The notes: generated by a model from the letters alone, not told the origin. A stretch of DNA of 64,000 bases from Dyella terrae (GCF_022394535.1 NZ_CP089414.1:5146001-5210000); one strand, 5' to 3'; shown: positions 33,966 through 42,707, numbered from the stretch's first letter. Program-made: numbers and translations.

Positions 33966-35360
33966 ATGCTGAAATCCCTGCTCGCATCTTTGCTGACCTG
34001 TTCCGTCGCATTGCCCGCCCTGGCGGCGCCCGACGCCAACCAGGTCCAGGCACGGGACATCTTCAGCCACCTGATCGCTTTCAAGACGGAGATCGGACAG
34101 GGGCAGGTGCCGGTGATGGCGAGCTACCTTGCCGACCAGTTTCGCGCCGCGGGCTTTCCTGATTCGGACATCCATATCATTCCGCATGGCGAGACGGCGG
34201 CGATGGTGGTGCGCTATCGCGGCAACGGCACGGGCGGCAAGCCCATTGCATTGATGGCGCACATGGACGTGGTGACCGCCAAGCCGGAAGACTGGCAGCG
34301 CGATCCATTCAAGTTGATCGAAGAGAACGGTTACTTCTACGGGCGCGGCACCGAGGACATCAAGAGCGGCGTGACCGTGCTGGCGGCCAACTTCATCCAA
34401 CTTAAGAAAGCCGGCTTCGTGCCCACGCGCGACCTCATCATTGTCTACACGGGCGATGAGGAAACCTCGCAGGACACGATGAATGATCTGGTCAAGAGTC
34501 ACCGCGATCTGGTCGATGCCGAGTTCGCGCTCAACACCGACGCCGGTGGCGGCGAATTGGGCGAAGACGGCAAGCCACTCGTGTTCGGCCTGCAGACCGC
34601 CGAAAAGGCGTACGCGGATTTCGAGCTGACCACGCGCAACTCGGGCGGTCACAGTTCACTACCGCGTGCTGACAACGCCATCTACGAGTTAGCCGATGCG
34701 CTGAAGAAGGTGCAGGGTTACGCGTTTCCCGTGATGTCGAACGACACCACCGTCGCCTCGTTCAAGGCGCTGGGTGCCAGCACGCAGGGCAAGGTGGGGC
34801 AGGCGATGCGCGATTTCGCCAAGGACCCGCACGATGCCGCGGCGGCCGCCGTGCTTGCCGCCGAACCATCGGAAGTAGGCAAGACGCGCACCACGTGCGT
34901 GGCCACCATGTTGCGTGGCGGCCATGCGGACAATGCGCTGCCGCAATCGGCGACCGCCAATATCAATTGCCGCGTGTTCCCGGGTGTGGCGATCGAGACG
35001 GTGCGAAAGACGTTGCAGGATCTCGTGGGTTCGAAAGTGGAAGTGACGCTGATTGGCCATGCCGTGGCCAGTGACGCATCGCCGCTCCGCCCCGACGTGG
35101 TCGCCGCCGTGACCAAGGCGGTGCATTCGATCCGTCCAGGTGTTGCGGTTACGCCGGTGCAGGAGTCGGGTGCCACCGACGGCATCTATTTCCGCGCAGC
35201 AGGCATTCCCACGTACGGTGTCAACGGCATGTTCATGAAGAACAGCGATTCGTTCGCGCATGGCCTCAATGAGCGCGTGCCGGTGAAGTCGTTTTATGAC
35301 GATCTGGCGTACTGGCACGTACTGCTGACCACGCTGGCGGGGCCGGGCACCGCCAAATAA
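33966..35360 (+). CDS. Exported M20 family metallopeptidase
   Basis: A 464-residue peptidase with a signal peptide (cleavage after ALA, ~22). M20 motifs: metal ligand HMD in PIALMAHMDVVTAKPEDW, GRGTEDIKSG, the catalytic acid pair in IIVYTGDEETSQDTMNDL, and C-terminal His in SDSFAHGLNERVP. The central dimerisation (lid) domain starts after NSGGHSSLPRADNA. Likely an aminoacylase/carboxypeptidase acting on peptides in the periplasm. Together with the M28 enzyme at 27593 it indicates periplasmic peptide scavenging. Confidence 0.92.
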   Translation: MLKSLLASLLTCSVALPALAAPDANQVQARDIFSHLIAFKTEIGQGQVPVMASYLADQFRAAGFPDSDIHIIPHGETAAMVVRYRGNGTGGKPIALMAHMDVVTAKPEDWQRDPFKLIEENGYFYGRGTEDIKSGVTVLAANFIQLKKAGFVPTRDLIIVYTGDEETSQDTMNDLVKSHRDLVDAEFALNTDAGGGELGEDGKPLVFGLQTAEKAYADFELTTRNSGGHSSLPRADNAIYELADALKKVQGYAFPVMSNDTTVASFKALGASTQGKVGQAMRDFAKDPHDAAAAAVLAAEPSEVGKTRTTCVATMLRGGHADNALPQSATANINCRVFPGVAIETVRKTLQDLVGSKVEVTLIGHAVASDASPLRPDVVAAVTKAVHSIRPGVAVTPVQESGATDGIYFRAAGIPTYGVNGMFMKNSDSFAHGLNERVPVKSFYDDLAYWHVLLTTLAGPGTAK

Positions 35361-35406
35361 CGCGACGCAGCACCGTGCCGAAACTCCTGCTGCGGTTTAT
35401 GCTTTG

Positions 35407-35426
35407 GGGGCGCAGAATAGCGCCCC
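35407..35426. other. Hairpin in the leader of the exported methyltransferase-like gene
   Basis: GGGGCGC (35407-35413) and GCGCCCC (35420-35426) form a 7-bp stem with a 6-nt loop, between the M20 peptidase stop and the next start. It could terminate the first gene or structure the leader of the second. Confidence 0.45.
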
Positions 35427-35448
35427 TATCCCTGACATGGAGTTCGTT

Positions 35449-36216
35449 ATGCGTCCGACTGTCCTTGCCGTGTTGGTAGCCCTCGCTTTCCCTGTCACCG
35501 CTGCGCTGGCGACACCGCCAGCGCCGACGGACGTTCCCTCCTACGTCACCGCAGCCGTCAACGACCCCGCCCGCAAGGACGACACGGCCAACGACGAGCG
35601 CCGCAAGATTGCCGACATCATGGCCTTTGCCGAGGTGAAGCCGGGCCAGTCCGTGGTGGACCTGATCCCGGGCAGCGGCTATTTCACCCGTGTGTTCAGT
35701 GGCATCGTGGGCGCCCAGGGCAAGGTCTTCGCCGTGTGGCCGAACGAGTACGGCAAAGAGGCCACGTCCGACGTGCAGGCCTCCAAGGCGCTGGTCGCCA
35801 ACCCGCACTACGCCAACGTCGGCGTGCTGATGGTGCCGGCCAAGGAATTCAAGACACCGCAGAAGGTTGACCTGATCTTCACGTCGCAGAACTACCACGA
35901 CTACCCGGACAAGTTCATGGGCAATGTCGATCCGGTGACGTTCGACAAGCAGGTGTTCGATTCGCTCAAGCCCGGCGGTCTGTTCGTGGTGATTGACCAT
36001 GTGGCCGAGGCGGGTTCGGGCATGCGTGATACCGACACGCTGCACCGCATTGATCCGGCCATCGTGAAGAAGCAGGTGGAGTCGGTTGGTTTTGTCTTCG
36101 ATGGCGAGAGCGATGTGCTGCGCAATCCGAAGGACCCCCACAACATCAAGGTATTCGACAAGTCGATCCGCGGTCATACCGACCAGTTCGTCTATCGTTT
36201 CCGCAAGCCCGGCTAA
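35449..36216 (+). CDS. Exported class I SAM-methyltransferase-fold protein
   Basis: A 255-residue protein with a clear signal peptide (MRPTVLAVLVALAFPVTAAL, cleavage near ALA) followed by a Rossmann methyltransferase fold: GQSVVDLIPGSGYFTRVFSG is motif I with GSGYFT, and KPGGLFVVIDHVAEAGSG is a later strand-loop. SAM is not normally available in the periplasm, so the role of the exported fold is unclear; similar exported proteins are common in Xanthomonadales and Caulobacterales. ATG 35449 follows GGAG at 7 bp. An in-frame ATG at 35437 would place the signal peptide four residues inside. Confidence 0.88.
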   Translation: MRPTVLAVLVALAFPVTAALATPPAPTDVPSYVTAAVNDPARKDDTANDERRKIADIMAFAEVKPGQSVVDLIPGSGYFTRVFSGIVGAQGKVFAVWPNEYGKEATSDVQASKALVANPHYANVGVLMVPAKEFKTPQKVDLIFTSQNYHDYPDKFMGNVDPVTFDKQVFDSLKPGGLFVVIDHVAEAGSGMRDTDTLHRIDPAIVKKQVESVGFVFDGESDVLRNPKDPHNIKVFDKSIRGHTDQFVYRFRKPG

Positions 36217-36237
36217 TTTTTAAGTGGTACTCCCCGT

Positions 36238-36447
36238 TTGACCGAATCACAGCAAAACACGAAGGTGGAGGGCGCAGTTGCGCCCTCCACCGATCGACCA
36301 CCCACGCCACCGCAACGCCCCGACGACGAAGATTGCTGCGGTCAGGGCTGTGTGCCCTGCATCTTCGATCTCTACGATGAAGCCATGGGGCGCTATCGCG
36401 AAGAACTGGCAGCGTGGAAAGAGCGACATCCAGGCGAGTCGCCCTGA
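36238..36447 (+). CDS. Oxidoreductase-like domain protein (PF09791 type)
   Basis: A 69-residue Cys-rich protein: Pro-rich PPTPPQRPDDEDCCGQGCVP followed by CIFDLYDEAMGRYREELAAW, the signature of the oxidoreductase-like N-terminal domain with four Cys (C-C-x-x-x-C-x-x-C). The biochemical role of this domain is unknown. The only in-frame start is TTG 36238, 21 bp after the preceding stop and without a clear ribosome binding site, so expression may depend on read-through from the methyltransferase-fold gene. Confidence 0.8.
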   Translation: MTESQQNTKVEGAVAPSTDRPPTPPQRPDDEDCCGQGCVPCIFDLYDEAMGRYREELAAWKERHPGESP

Positions 36448-36735
36448 TCCTCGCAACAAATCATCAGGGCGCTGGCGCCGAAGCGGCGAGGGTCGCGGCA
36501 AGGGCAAGAATGTGGCGATGCATGGGCGGCTCCCGGGCAGGGGCGGGGCAATTCCCGTTCATCGGGAACAGATCACGGTGCCCATGAAAGGCCCGTGTAG
36601 CACCTAACCCCTTGTAACAGCGCCCCTTGTGCGCTGTCAGATGCCGCGCGCGCCCCGATGGGGGTGATCGCGTGCGGGGTGTGCTCCCAAGGGGATGAGC
36701 TTTACACTTGGCACCTGGTTTTTCAGGACGATCCA

Positions 36736-37548
36736 ATGCCTTACCCGTCGTTGCGAGCCTTGCTGTGCGGCGTATTGCTGCTCGGCGCCCATGCGGCCTT
36801 TGCCCAGACGCCGCGCACGGTACAGCTCGAAGACCTTACCTGGACCGAGATCCGCGATCAGGTCCAGGCCGGCAAGACCACCATCATCATTCCCATCGGC
36901 GGCACTGAGCAGAGCGGCCCCGGCATTGCCGTGGGCAAGCACAACGCGCGCGCGGCGTTCCTGTCGCAGAAGATCGCCGAGCGCCTGGGTGACGCCTTGG
37001 TCGCCCCGGTGGTGGCCTATGTGCCGGAGGGCAACACCGCACCGCCCAGCTCGCACATGCGCTTTCCAGGCACCATCACCGTGCCCGACGCAGTCTTCGA
37101 GCAGATGTTGGAGTCGGCCGCGCAGAGCTTTGCCGTGCATGGCTTCCGCAACGTGGTGTTTCTCGGTGACCACGGTGGTTACCAGAAGGATCTTGACCGC
37201 GTGGCGGCGAAGCTGAACAAGGCATGGGGCGGCAAGGCTCGCGCCATCGTGCCGCCGGAGTACTACGCCACCTCGTCCGACGGTTTCAACCAGATCCTGC
37301 GCCAGCACGGCATCAAGGACGATGAAATCGGCACCCACGCCGGCCTTGCCGATACCTCGCTGCAATTGGCCGTGGCCCCGCAAATGGTGCGGCTGGACCG
37401 CCTGCAGCACGGCCCGAAGCTGGGCGCTGCCGATGGCGTCTACGGTGGCGATCCGCGCCGCTCCTCGGCTGACCTTGGTCAGCTGGGCGTGGATGCTATT
37501 GTGGTAAATACCGCTAACGCCTTGCGTCGCGATACGCAGACGCGCTGA
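36736..37548 (+). CDS. Exported creatininase family amidohydrolase
   Basis: A 270-residue creatininase-fold protein. A signal peptide runs to FAQ (~residue 23), then the family motif TTIIIPIGGTEQSGPGIAVG followed by KHN, HMRFPGTITV, and VVFLGDHGGYQKDLDRVA. The metal ligands (Glu in GGTEQ, His/Asp in GDHGG) are in place. Cytoplasmic creatininases open creatinine or formyl-amide rings; an exported version implies a periplasmic substrate that I cannot name. Start 36736 follows AGGA. It lies 38 bp upstream of an exported beta-propeller and forms an operon with it. Confidence 0.88.
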   Translation: MPYPSLRALLCGVLLLGAHAAFAQTPRTVQLEDLTWTEIRDQVQAGKTTIIIPIGGTEQSGPGIAVGKHNARAAFLSQKIAERLGDALVAPVVAYVPEGNTAPPSSHMRFPGTITVPDAVFEQMLESAAQSFAVHGFRNVVFLGDHGGYQKDLDRVAAKLNKAWGGKARAIVPPEYYATSSDGFNQILRQHGIKDDEIGTHAGLADTSLQLAVAPQMVRLDRLQHGPKLGAADGVYGGDPRRSSADLGQLGVDAIVVNTANALRRDTQTR

Positions 37549-37586
37549 ACGAATTCCCCCTGTACCACTCAACCAAGTTGTGACCC

Positions 37587-38762
37587 ATGGCCATCGCTAA
37601 ATCCCTGCGCTCCACCCGTCTGTTCCGACTCGCACCGTTCGCGCTTGCCGCGGCGTGTATGGCCGGCACTGCCCTGGCGGCTTCGTCCGTGACCACCGTG
37701 CCCGGCATGCCGCCGGTGGTGAATCCTGCCGACATGTACAGCGAGTCTGGCCTCGGCCACCTGAGCCCGGCAGTGAAGAACGATCTGGAACGCATCTACG
37801 TGCCGAACCTGCGTTCCAACGACGTCTACGTGATCGACCCGAAAACGTACAAGGTCGTGGACAAGTTCAAGGTGGGCGAGAGTCCGCAGCACGTCGTGCC
37901 GTCGTGGGATCTGCGCACCCTGTGGGTGACCAACAACGCCGAGCGCAAAAAGACCGGCAGCCTGACGCCGATCGATCCGCGTACCGGTAAGCCGGGCACC
38001 GAGGTGCCGGTGGACGATCCGTACAACATGTACTTCACGCCGGACGGCAAGGAATCCATCGTGGTGGCTGAGGCGTTCGCGCGCCTGGACTTCCGCGATG
38101 CGCACACCCAGGCGCTGCATAACAGCCTGCAGGCGCCGGAGTGCAAGGGCATCAACCACGCCGAGTTCTCTATCGATGGCAGCTTCGCCATCTTCACCTG
38201 CGAATTCACCGGCAAGTTGGTGAAGATCGACATGGTCAACCGCAAGGTGGTGGGTTACCTCGACCTGTCCAAGAAGGGCATGCCGCAGGACATCCGCTCG
38301 TCCCCGGACGGCAAGACTTTCTACGTCGCCGACATGATGGCCGACGGCCTGTACCTGATTGATCCCTACAGCTTCAAGCAGGTGGGTTTCATCAAGACTG
38401 GCGTGGGCACGCATGGCCTGTACCCGAGCCGTGACGGCACCAAGCTGTATGTCGCCAACCGCGGTTCCAATAAGGTGCATGGTCCGCGCGGCGGCAAGGG
38501 CAGCGTGTCGGTGGTCGATTTCGCTTCGCAGAAAGTGGTCGCCAACTGGGGCATTCCCGGCGGTGGCAGCCCGGATATGGGCAACGTGAGCGCGGACGGT
38601 AAGACGCTGTGGCTCTCCGGTCGCTTCGACGACGTGGTGTACGCGTTCGACACCACCAGCGGTCAGGTGCGCATCATCAAGGTGGGCCAGGAGCCGCACG
38701 GCTTGGCGGTGTGGCCGCAGCCGGGCCGCTACTCGCTGGGTCATACCGGCATCATGCGCTGA
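37587..38762 (+). CDS. Exported YVTN/YncE-type beta-propeller protein
   Basis: A 391-residue protein: signal peptide to ALA (~31), then seven-bladed propeller repeats with the YVTN-like pattern (RIYVPNLRSNDVYVIDPKTY; TLWVTNNAERKKTGSLTPID; TFYVADMMADGLYLIDPYSF; KLYVANRGSNKV). A Cys pair (ECKGINHAEF, FTCEFTG) may form a disulfide. No haem motif. Such propellers bind ligands or partner proteins in the periplasm. Operonic with the exported creatininase-like protein and followed by a strong terminator. Confidence 0.88.
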   Translation: MAIAKSLRSTRLFRLAPFALAAACMAGTALAASSVTTVPGMPPVVNPADMYSESGLGHLSPAVKNDLERIYVPNLRSNDVYVIDPKTYKVVDKFKVGESPQHVVPSWDLRTLWVTNNAERKKTGSLTPIDPRTGKPGTEVPVDDPYNMYFTPDGKESIVVAEAFARLDFRDAHTQALHNSLQAPECKGINHAEFSIDGSFAIFTCEFTGKLVKIDMVNRKVVGYLDLSKKGMPQDIRSSPDGKTFYVADMMADGLYLIDPYSFKQVGFIKTGVGTHGLYPSRDGTKLYVANRGSNKVHGPRGGKGSVSVVDFASQKVVANWGIPGGGSPDMGNVSADGKTLWLSGRFDDVVYAFDTTSGQVRIIKVGQEPHGLAVWPQPGRYSLGHTGIMR

Positions 38763-38785
38763 TCGAATAGCGCTGCAGTGAACAC

Positions 38786-38816
38786 AACGGCGGCCTCCAC
38801 GAGGCCGCCGTTTTCT
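38786..38816 (+). terminator. Rho-independent terminator
   Basis: AACGGCGGCCTC and GAGGCCGCCGTT form a perfect 12-bp stem with loop CAC, followed by TTTCTT within the T-rich end. It lies 23 bp after the beta-propeller stop and also faces the 3' end of the convergent porin gene. Confidence 0.92.
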
Positions 38817-38823
38817 TCGGGAC

Positions 38824-40251
38824 TCAGATTTCGAAGTGCAGGCGTCCGCCGAAGATCCGCACGGGCCCCTTGCGGTCGGCGTTGTAACCCGGGTTGGTGA
38901 CCTGCTGGAAGTCGAAGCTCACCTGCACGCCCTTGATCACCTGGACGTTGTAGTACGCCTCGAATACCTGTTCGCGACCGTAGTGCGTTAGCTGTCCGTC
39001 GCCAAGGAAACCGCCGAGTCCGCCTGCCGCCAGATAATCGCGGTGATCCTGATTGAGTCCAGATGACGAATAGGCCAAGCCCACCGTGTCGTCGGGTCGC
39101 TTCCAGCGCATACCGTTGATCGAGACTCCGCCGGAAATGGTGTCGTCGATTTCAGTGAAGGCATACTCCTCCACTTTGTCGTCGGCCTTGCTGGCACGAA
39201 GGAAGACGCCCACGTCGTCGGTGACGCGTTGCTCCAGGCTGATGCCATACCCGGTCTTGTCCGAATCCTTGCGTACCGCCGTCACGTCCGGCACACCACC
39301 GGTAACCAGCGCTTCGTTGATCGCATCGCGGTAACTGCCGGCGAACGCGCGGTTGCGAAACACCATCACGCGGACGAGTCCCGGCTGACCATCGATGCTG
39401 TGATCGTGTTCGACCTCGAGCGTGTCACCGTGATAGCGGCCGATGTTGTAATTGAGCTTGGTGCCATTGGCGACGGTGGGCTCCATGAAACGCCCCGCGC
39501 GCACCGCCCACTCGTTCCAGTAGAGCTCGGCCGCGCCGCCAATGGTGTAGGCGCGCGCATCCGCCGCGTAGTCCCAGGCACCGTGCGTGATCATGGCCCA
39601 GTTAAGGAACTGCGTGCGCGGATCATTGGCGTAGGTGTTCTTCTCGAACAGATCGGTTTGCGTGATCTTGCCCAGCGTGATGACCAGGCGTTCGCGCTGA
39701 TAGTTGCTCGCCAACTGATTGGGGCCAGCGTCAACGTGGAACGTCTCGCCACCGAGGTTGATCACCTGGCGGAGGAAGGCGCGTGCGTAGTAGCCGCGCG
39801 GCGTGGTGCCGCCGTTTTTCTGGATCTCGCCGTTGTTGATGCTGGCCAGACCATACAGGTGGGAAAACGGCAGACCTTCGACCACTTCGGGGTTCACGTA
39901 GAGCTCGCCGCCTTGCCAGAAGCGCGCACCGAGAAACGCAGTAAACGTCCAGGTGTAGCTGTGCTCCGCTTGCGGGATCAAGCTTTGCGGCCCGGTGTAA
40001 GGCGCGTCGAACGCATCCTTGTGCTGCCACACGTAGGTGGTCTGCGCGTGGGCGCTCCAGCGGTCCTCGTGGGTATCGACATCGCTCGACGGTTGCGGCT
40101 CGCGCGAAGGCACGGCGGCACGGTCGTCGGCCGTCGTCGGTGCAGGCGTGTCGGTGTCCACATCGGCTGCGTGAGCGGCCGAGGCGAGGCAACCGGCCAG
40201 GAACGCTGCAGATAGTGTGCGGCGCGCGAGAGGGGCGAGGGTTGGGTACAT
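38824..40251 (-). CDS. OprB-like carbohydrate-selective porin
   Basis: A 475-residue outer-membrane protein: signal peptide ending AHA (~38), a Pro/Asp-rich spacer, then a beta-barrel with WSAHAQTTYVWQHKDAFDAP, TFTAFLGARFWQGGELYVNP, and the end VRIFGGRLHFEI with a C-terminal aromatic strand. The layout is that of the carbohydrate porin (OprB) family, which lets sugars diffuse across the outer membrane. Start 40251 follows AAAGGACTTGCC. Confidence 0.87.
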   Translation of the reverse strand: MYPTLAPLARRTLSAAFLAGCLASAAHAADVDTDTPAPTTADDRAAVPSREPQPSSDVDTHEDRWSAHAQTTYVWQHKDAFDAPYTGPQSLIPQAEHSYTWTFTAFLGARFWQGGELYVNPEVVEGLPFSHLYGLASINNGEIQKNGGTTPRGYYARAFLRQVINLGGETFHVDAGPNQLASNYQRERLVITLGKITQTDLFEKNTYANDPRTQFLNWAMITHGAWDYAADARAYTIGGAAELYWNEWAVRAGRFMEPTVANGTKLNYNIGRYHGDTLEVEHDHSIDGQPGLVRVMVFRNRAFAGSYRDAINEALVTGGVPDVTAVRKDSDKTGYGISLEQRVTDDVGVFLRASKADDKVEEYAFTEIDDTISGGVSINGMRWKRPDDTVGLAYSSSGLNQDHRDYLAAGGLGGFLGDGQLTHYGREQVFEAYYNVQVIKGVQVSFDFQQVTNPGYNADRKGPVRIFGGRLHFEI

Positions 40252-40283
40252 GGCAAGTCCTTTGACGATAAAAACGGGCAAAA

Positions 40284-40315
40284 AGCGTCCTGACACCCTC
40301 GCCAGGCGAGGGTGT
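40284..40315 (-). terminator. Terminator of the NRAMP-like gene
   Basis: ACACCCTCGC and GCGAGGGTGT (between 40293 and 40315) form a 10-bp stem with loop CTG on the minus strand, followed a few bases later by CTTTTT. It lies 30 bp after the stop at 40346. Confidence 0.75.
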
Positions 40316-40345
40316 TGAAGAGAGGTCCGGTCAATCAGTGGGTGA

Positions 40346-41989
40346 CTAGTGCTTGGCGACGATCATCTGTACGACCTTCACGATGGCCATGATCAAAGCG
40401 GCCGCGAGATAGGCGCGCAGCACGCCCAACCACAGGCGACGACGCACGCTCATCTGCGCGGAAGGCAAGGTGTGCAGCGGTGGCATGCGCCAGTGTTCAC
40501 GGCCTTCACGATGGATAGGTTCAGCGTGCGGTACACCGCGCAGGCGACGTGCTGCAAAAAGGCCAAGCGCAACGACGGCCGTCAGCGCCATGCCGCCCAC
40601 GAGGATGCTGAGGATCTGCGCGCTGCTGATGGACGGATAAAGCACGGATGCGGTGAGGATGATCGACAGCAGCACCAGCACCGCGACCACGATGCCAGTG
40701 AAGATGTTCGTCAGGCGTCCGTTGACCCACGGGCCGAGCACGGCCTTGTCGTTGCACAACAGCAGCAGGAACACCGAGGCGCCGGGAAGCAGGATGCCGG
40801 CCAGCGTTTGCACTGCGTTGGTGATCAGGCCCAGCGGCGAGTCGGGGATAAGCACCAGGGCTGCGGCCGCGACGATCAGCAGGACATACACGCCGTAGAA
40901 CGTCTTGGCATCGGAAGGCTTGCGGTGCAGCGAGTGATTGATCGCGAACACGTCACCGATCGCGTAGGCCGTCGATAGCGACACGGCTGCCGCACCGATG
41001 ATGCTCGCGTCAATCAGCGCAATCGAGAACAGCGTGGCAGGTACTTCGCCTACATACTTGGCAACGCCGGCGGCCACTGCGGCGGCGTCAGCGAATTGCC
41101 CCATCTCAGGACGGCCGGCGAAGGTGGCCGCGCTGAAACCCATCATGGCGATGGCGCCCACGATCACCAGCACGATGCCAACGACCAGATCGATCTTTTC
41201 GTAAGTCATGAAACGCGGCGTGATGCGCTTATCGATGACGTAGCTTTGCTGGAAGAACAACTGCCACGGGGCCACCGTAGTGCCGACGATAGCGATGATC
41301 AGCAGCATCACTTCGCTCAGTGGCGCGCCTTTCGGCATGCCCGGTACCACCATGTCATGCAGCACCTGATGCATCGGCGGATGCACCATCACCAGCACGG
41401 GCACCAGCAGCAGGCTGCCCAGCACCAACATGAGCGAGAAACGTTCAAAACGCCGGAAATTGCCCGTACTGGCGGCTAGGATGATCATCAGCGCCGATAT
41501 CGCTACGCCCCAGTAGCGCGGAATACCCAGATGATCGAGGCCGAGACTGATGCCGATGAACTCAGTCACGATGGTGAGTGCGTTGAGGATGAACAGGTCG
41601 ATGACGCTGAACGCACCCCAAAATTTGCCGAAGCGCTCCAGGATGAGTCGTGCATGGCCGACACCGGTGACGGTGCCGAGGCGTAGCACCATTTCCTGAT
41701 TCACATAGAGCACGGGTATCAGCAGCGTCAGCGTCCACAGCAGCGCAGTGCCGTAATTCTGGCCGGCCTGCGTGTAGGTGCTGAAGGCGCCAGCGTCGTT
41801 GTCGCCGACCATGACGATCAAGCCCGGGCCAAGGATGGCGAGCAGGGTGCGCCAGCGTGCTCCCCAACTGGTTCGTCGCCCGGTGTCGTGGCGGGAGATG
41901 GTCCCCAGTGCGCCGTGGATGTCGCCAACGTGGGCGCTGTCGAGCACGGCCGAGTTACTGTGGTCTTGCGATGCGTGTGTATTGAGCAT
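40346..41989 (-). CDS. NRAMP-fold divalent metal transporter with altered metal-site motifs
   Basis: A 547-residue protein with eleven or more helices and the NRAMP (SLC11) fold: GPGLIVMVGDNDAGAFSTY (55-73), helix 6 TTVAPWQLFFQQSY (237-250), then SLSTAYAIGDVF and a C-terminal cytosolic tail. In canonical NRAMP the site-forming motifs are DPGN in helix 1 and MPH in helix 6. Here they read DNDA (63-66) and APW (240-242), so the soft-metal ligand Met is gone. This resembles NRAMP-related Mg2+-type transporters (inference), so substrate preference may not be Mn/Fe. It lies downstream of the AdoMetDC-like gene; a palindrome sits in its leader. Confidence 0.88.
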   Translation of the reverse strand: MLNTHASQDHSNSAVLDSAHVGDIHGALGTISRHDTGRRTSWGARWRTLLAILGPGLIVMVGDNDAGAFSTYTQAGQNYGTALLWTLTLLIPVLYVNQEMVLRLGTVTGVGHARLILERFGKFWGAFSVIDLFILNALTIVTEFIGISLGLDHLGIPRYWGVAISALMIILAASTGNFRRFERFSLMLVLGSLLLVPVLVMVHPPMHQVLHDMVVPGMPKGAPLSEVMLLIIAIVGTTVAPWQLFFQQSYVIDKRITPRFMTYEKIDLVVGIVLVIVGAIAMMGFSAATFAGRPEMGQFADAAAVAAGVAKYVGEVPATLFSIALIDASIIGAAAVSLSTAYAIGDVFAINHSLHRKPSDAKTFYGVYVLLIVAAAALVLIPDSPLGLITNAVQTLAGILLPGASVFLLLLCNDKAVLGPWVNGRLTNIFTGIVVAVLVLLSIILTASVLYPSISSAQILSILVGGMALTAVVALGLFAARRLRGVPHAEPIHREGREHWRMPPLHTLPSAQMSVRRRLWLGVLRAYLAAALIMAIVKVVQMIVAKH

Positions 41990-42008
41990 GGAACACCATG
42001 GTTGCCCA

Positions 42009-42026
42009 GCGATGTCGTGACATCGC
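42009..42026. promoter_or_regulatory. Palindrome in the leader of the NRAMP-like gene
   Basis: GCGATGTC-GT-GACATCGC has 8-bp perfect arms and lies 20-37 bp upstream of the transporter start on the minus strand. A further small stem (CCTT/AAGG) lies upstream. Candidate operator or RNA hairpin that could respond to metal; I recognise no known riboswitch class. Confidence 0.4.
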
Positions 42027-42097
42027 CGGGTCCTTGCGAAAGGGATGTTGCCGAGCGCGGGTGCGCTGCGACGTGGCGGAAAATCGAGGGCCGGGTA

Positions 42098-42526
42098 CTA
42101 GGCGGCACGCCACCTCTCTGCGCCGAAGGTCTGGGTGGGTGTGATGGGCAGGCGCCCGGCGGGCATCGCATCGGTGCCGTGCTGCACGCGATGCAGCACC
42201 GTACGCGCCGGCTTGAAGTCGTCGCAGAGGCCGGTCAGCAACTGGAACATCGCCGCGACGTCCGTGTGGTGCGACGGAACGGCGTACAGGTCGACGTTGA
42301 TCGAATCGCGATCAGGAAAGGTACGCACGACGATGTGCAGGTCGTCCGCCATGACCGCGCCGATCACGCCTCGATGGGCTGAAACGGTGAAGAAGTCATA
42401 GGTAATCGCTATGTGGTGCCGCATCACGTGCTCGACGCAAAGCGCACGGATGGCTTCAGGGTCGCGCAACGCGCTCAGCGACGCGCGGCAATCGAACCAT
42501 TCGCCAAGGAAATGCATGCTGTTCAT
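42098..42526 (-). CDS. S-adenosylmethionine decarboxylase-like protein lacking the cleavage serine
   Basis: A 142-residue protein with the SpeD-like fold: EWFDCRASLSALRDPEAIRA, then TVSAHRGVIGAVMADDLHIV and VRTFPDRDSINVDLYAVPSH. It lines up with the processing segment of AdoMetDC, normally E-S-H-L-S-I-H-T-W-P-E, but the Ser that becomes the pyruvoyl group corresponds to Leu63 and the nearby His to Arg68. Self-cleavage to an active decarboxylase therefore looks impossible, and a polyamine-related regulatory or divergent role is more likely. 108 bp upstream of the NRAMP-like gene and on the same strand. Confidence 0.78.
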   Translation of the reverse strand: MNSMHFLGEWFDCRASLSALRDPEAIRALCVEHVMRHHIAITYDFFTVSAHRGVIGAVMADDLHIVVRTFPDRDSINVDLYAVPSHHTDVAAMFQLLTGLCDDFKPARTVLHRVQHGTDAMPAGRLPITPTQTFGAERWRAA

Positions 42527-42707
42527 GAGTGAATCTCGCGCAGGTCTACCGCGACGGCCATCGCGCAGGCGCTATCGGGCGGTGAGCGCACACACGCTCA
42601 CGCCTGCGCCTGGCGCAAGCCAGCACGGGTGACGAAAGAAGACAGGGATGGATGCGACGATGGATCTATCGTCGCAACGGGCGCATCAACGCGCCGGACG
42701 CGCGATG

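Noticed and set aside
37569..38744. Antisense open frame across the beta-propeller gene
   Set aside because: Composition and lack of motifs identify it as a shadow of the real plus-strand gene.
42000..42097. yybP-ykoY manganese or other known metal riboswitch before the NRAMP-like gene
   Set aside because: The conserved core sequences of those riboswitches are not present; only unspecific small stems are seen.
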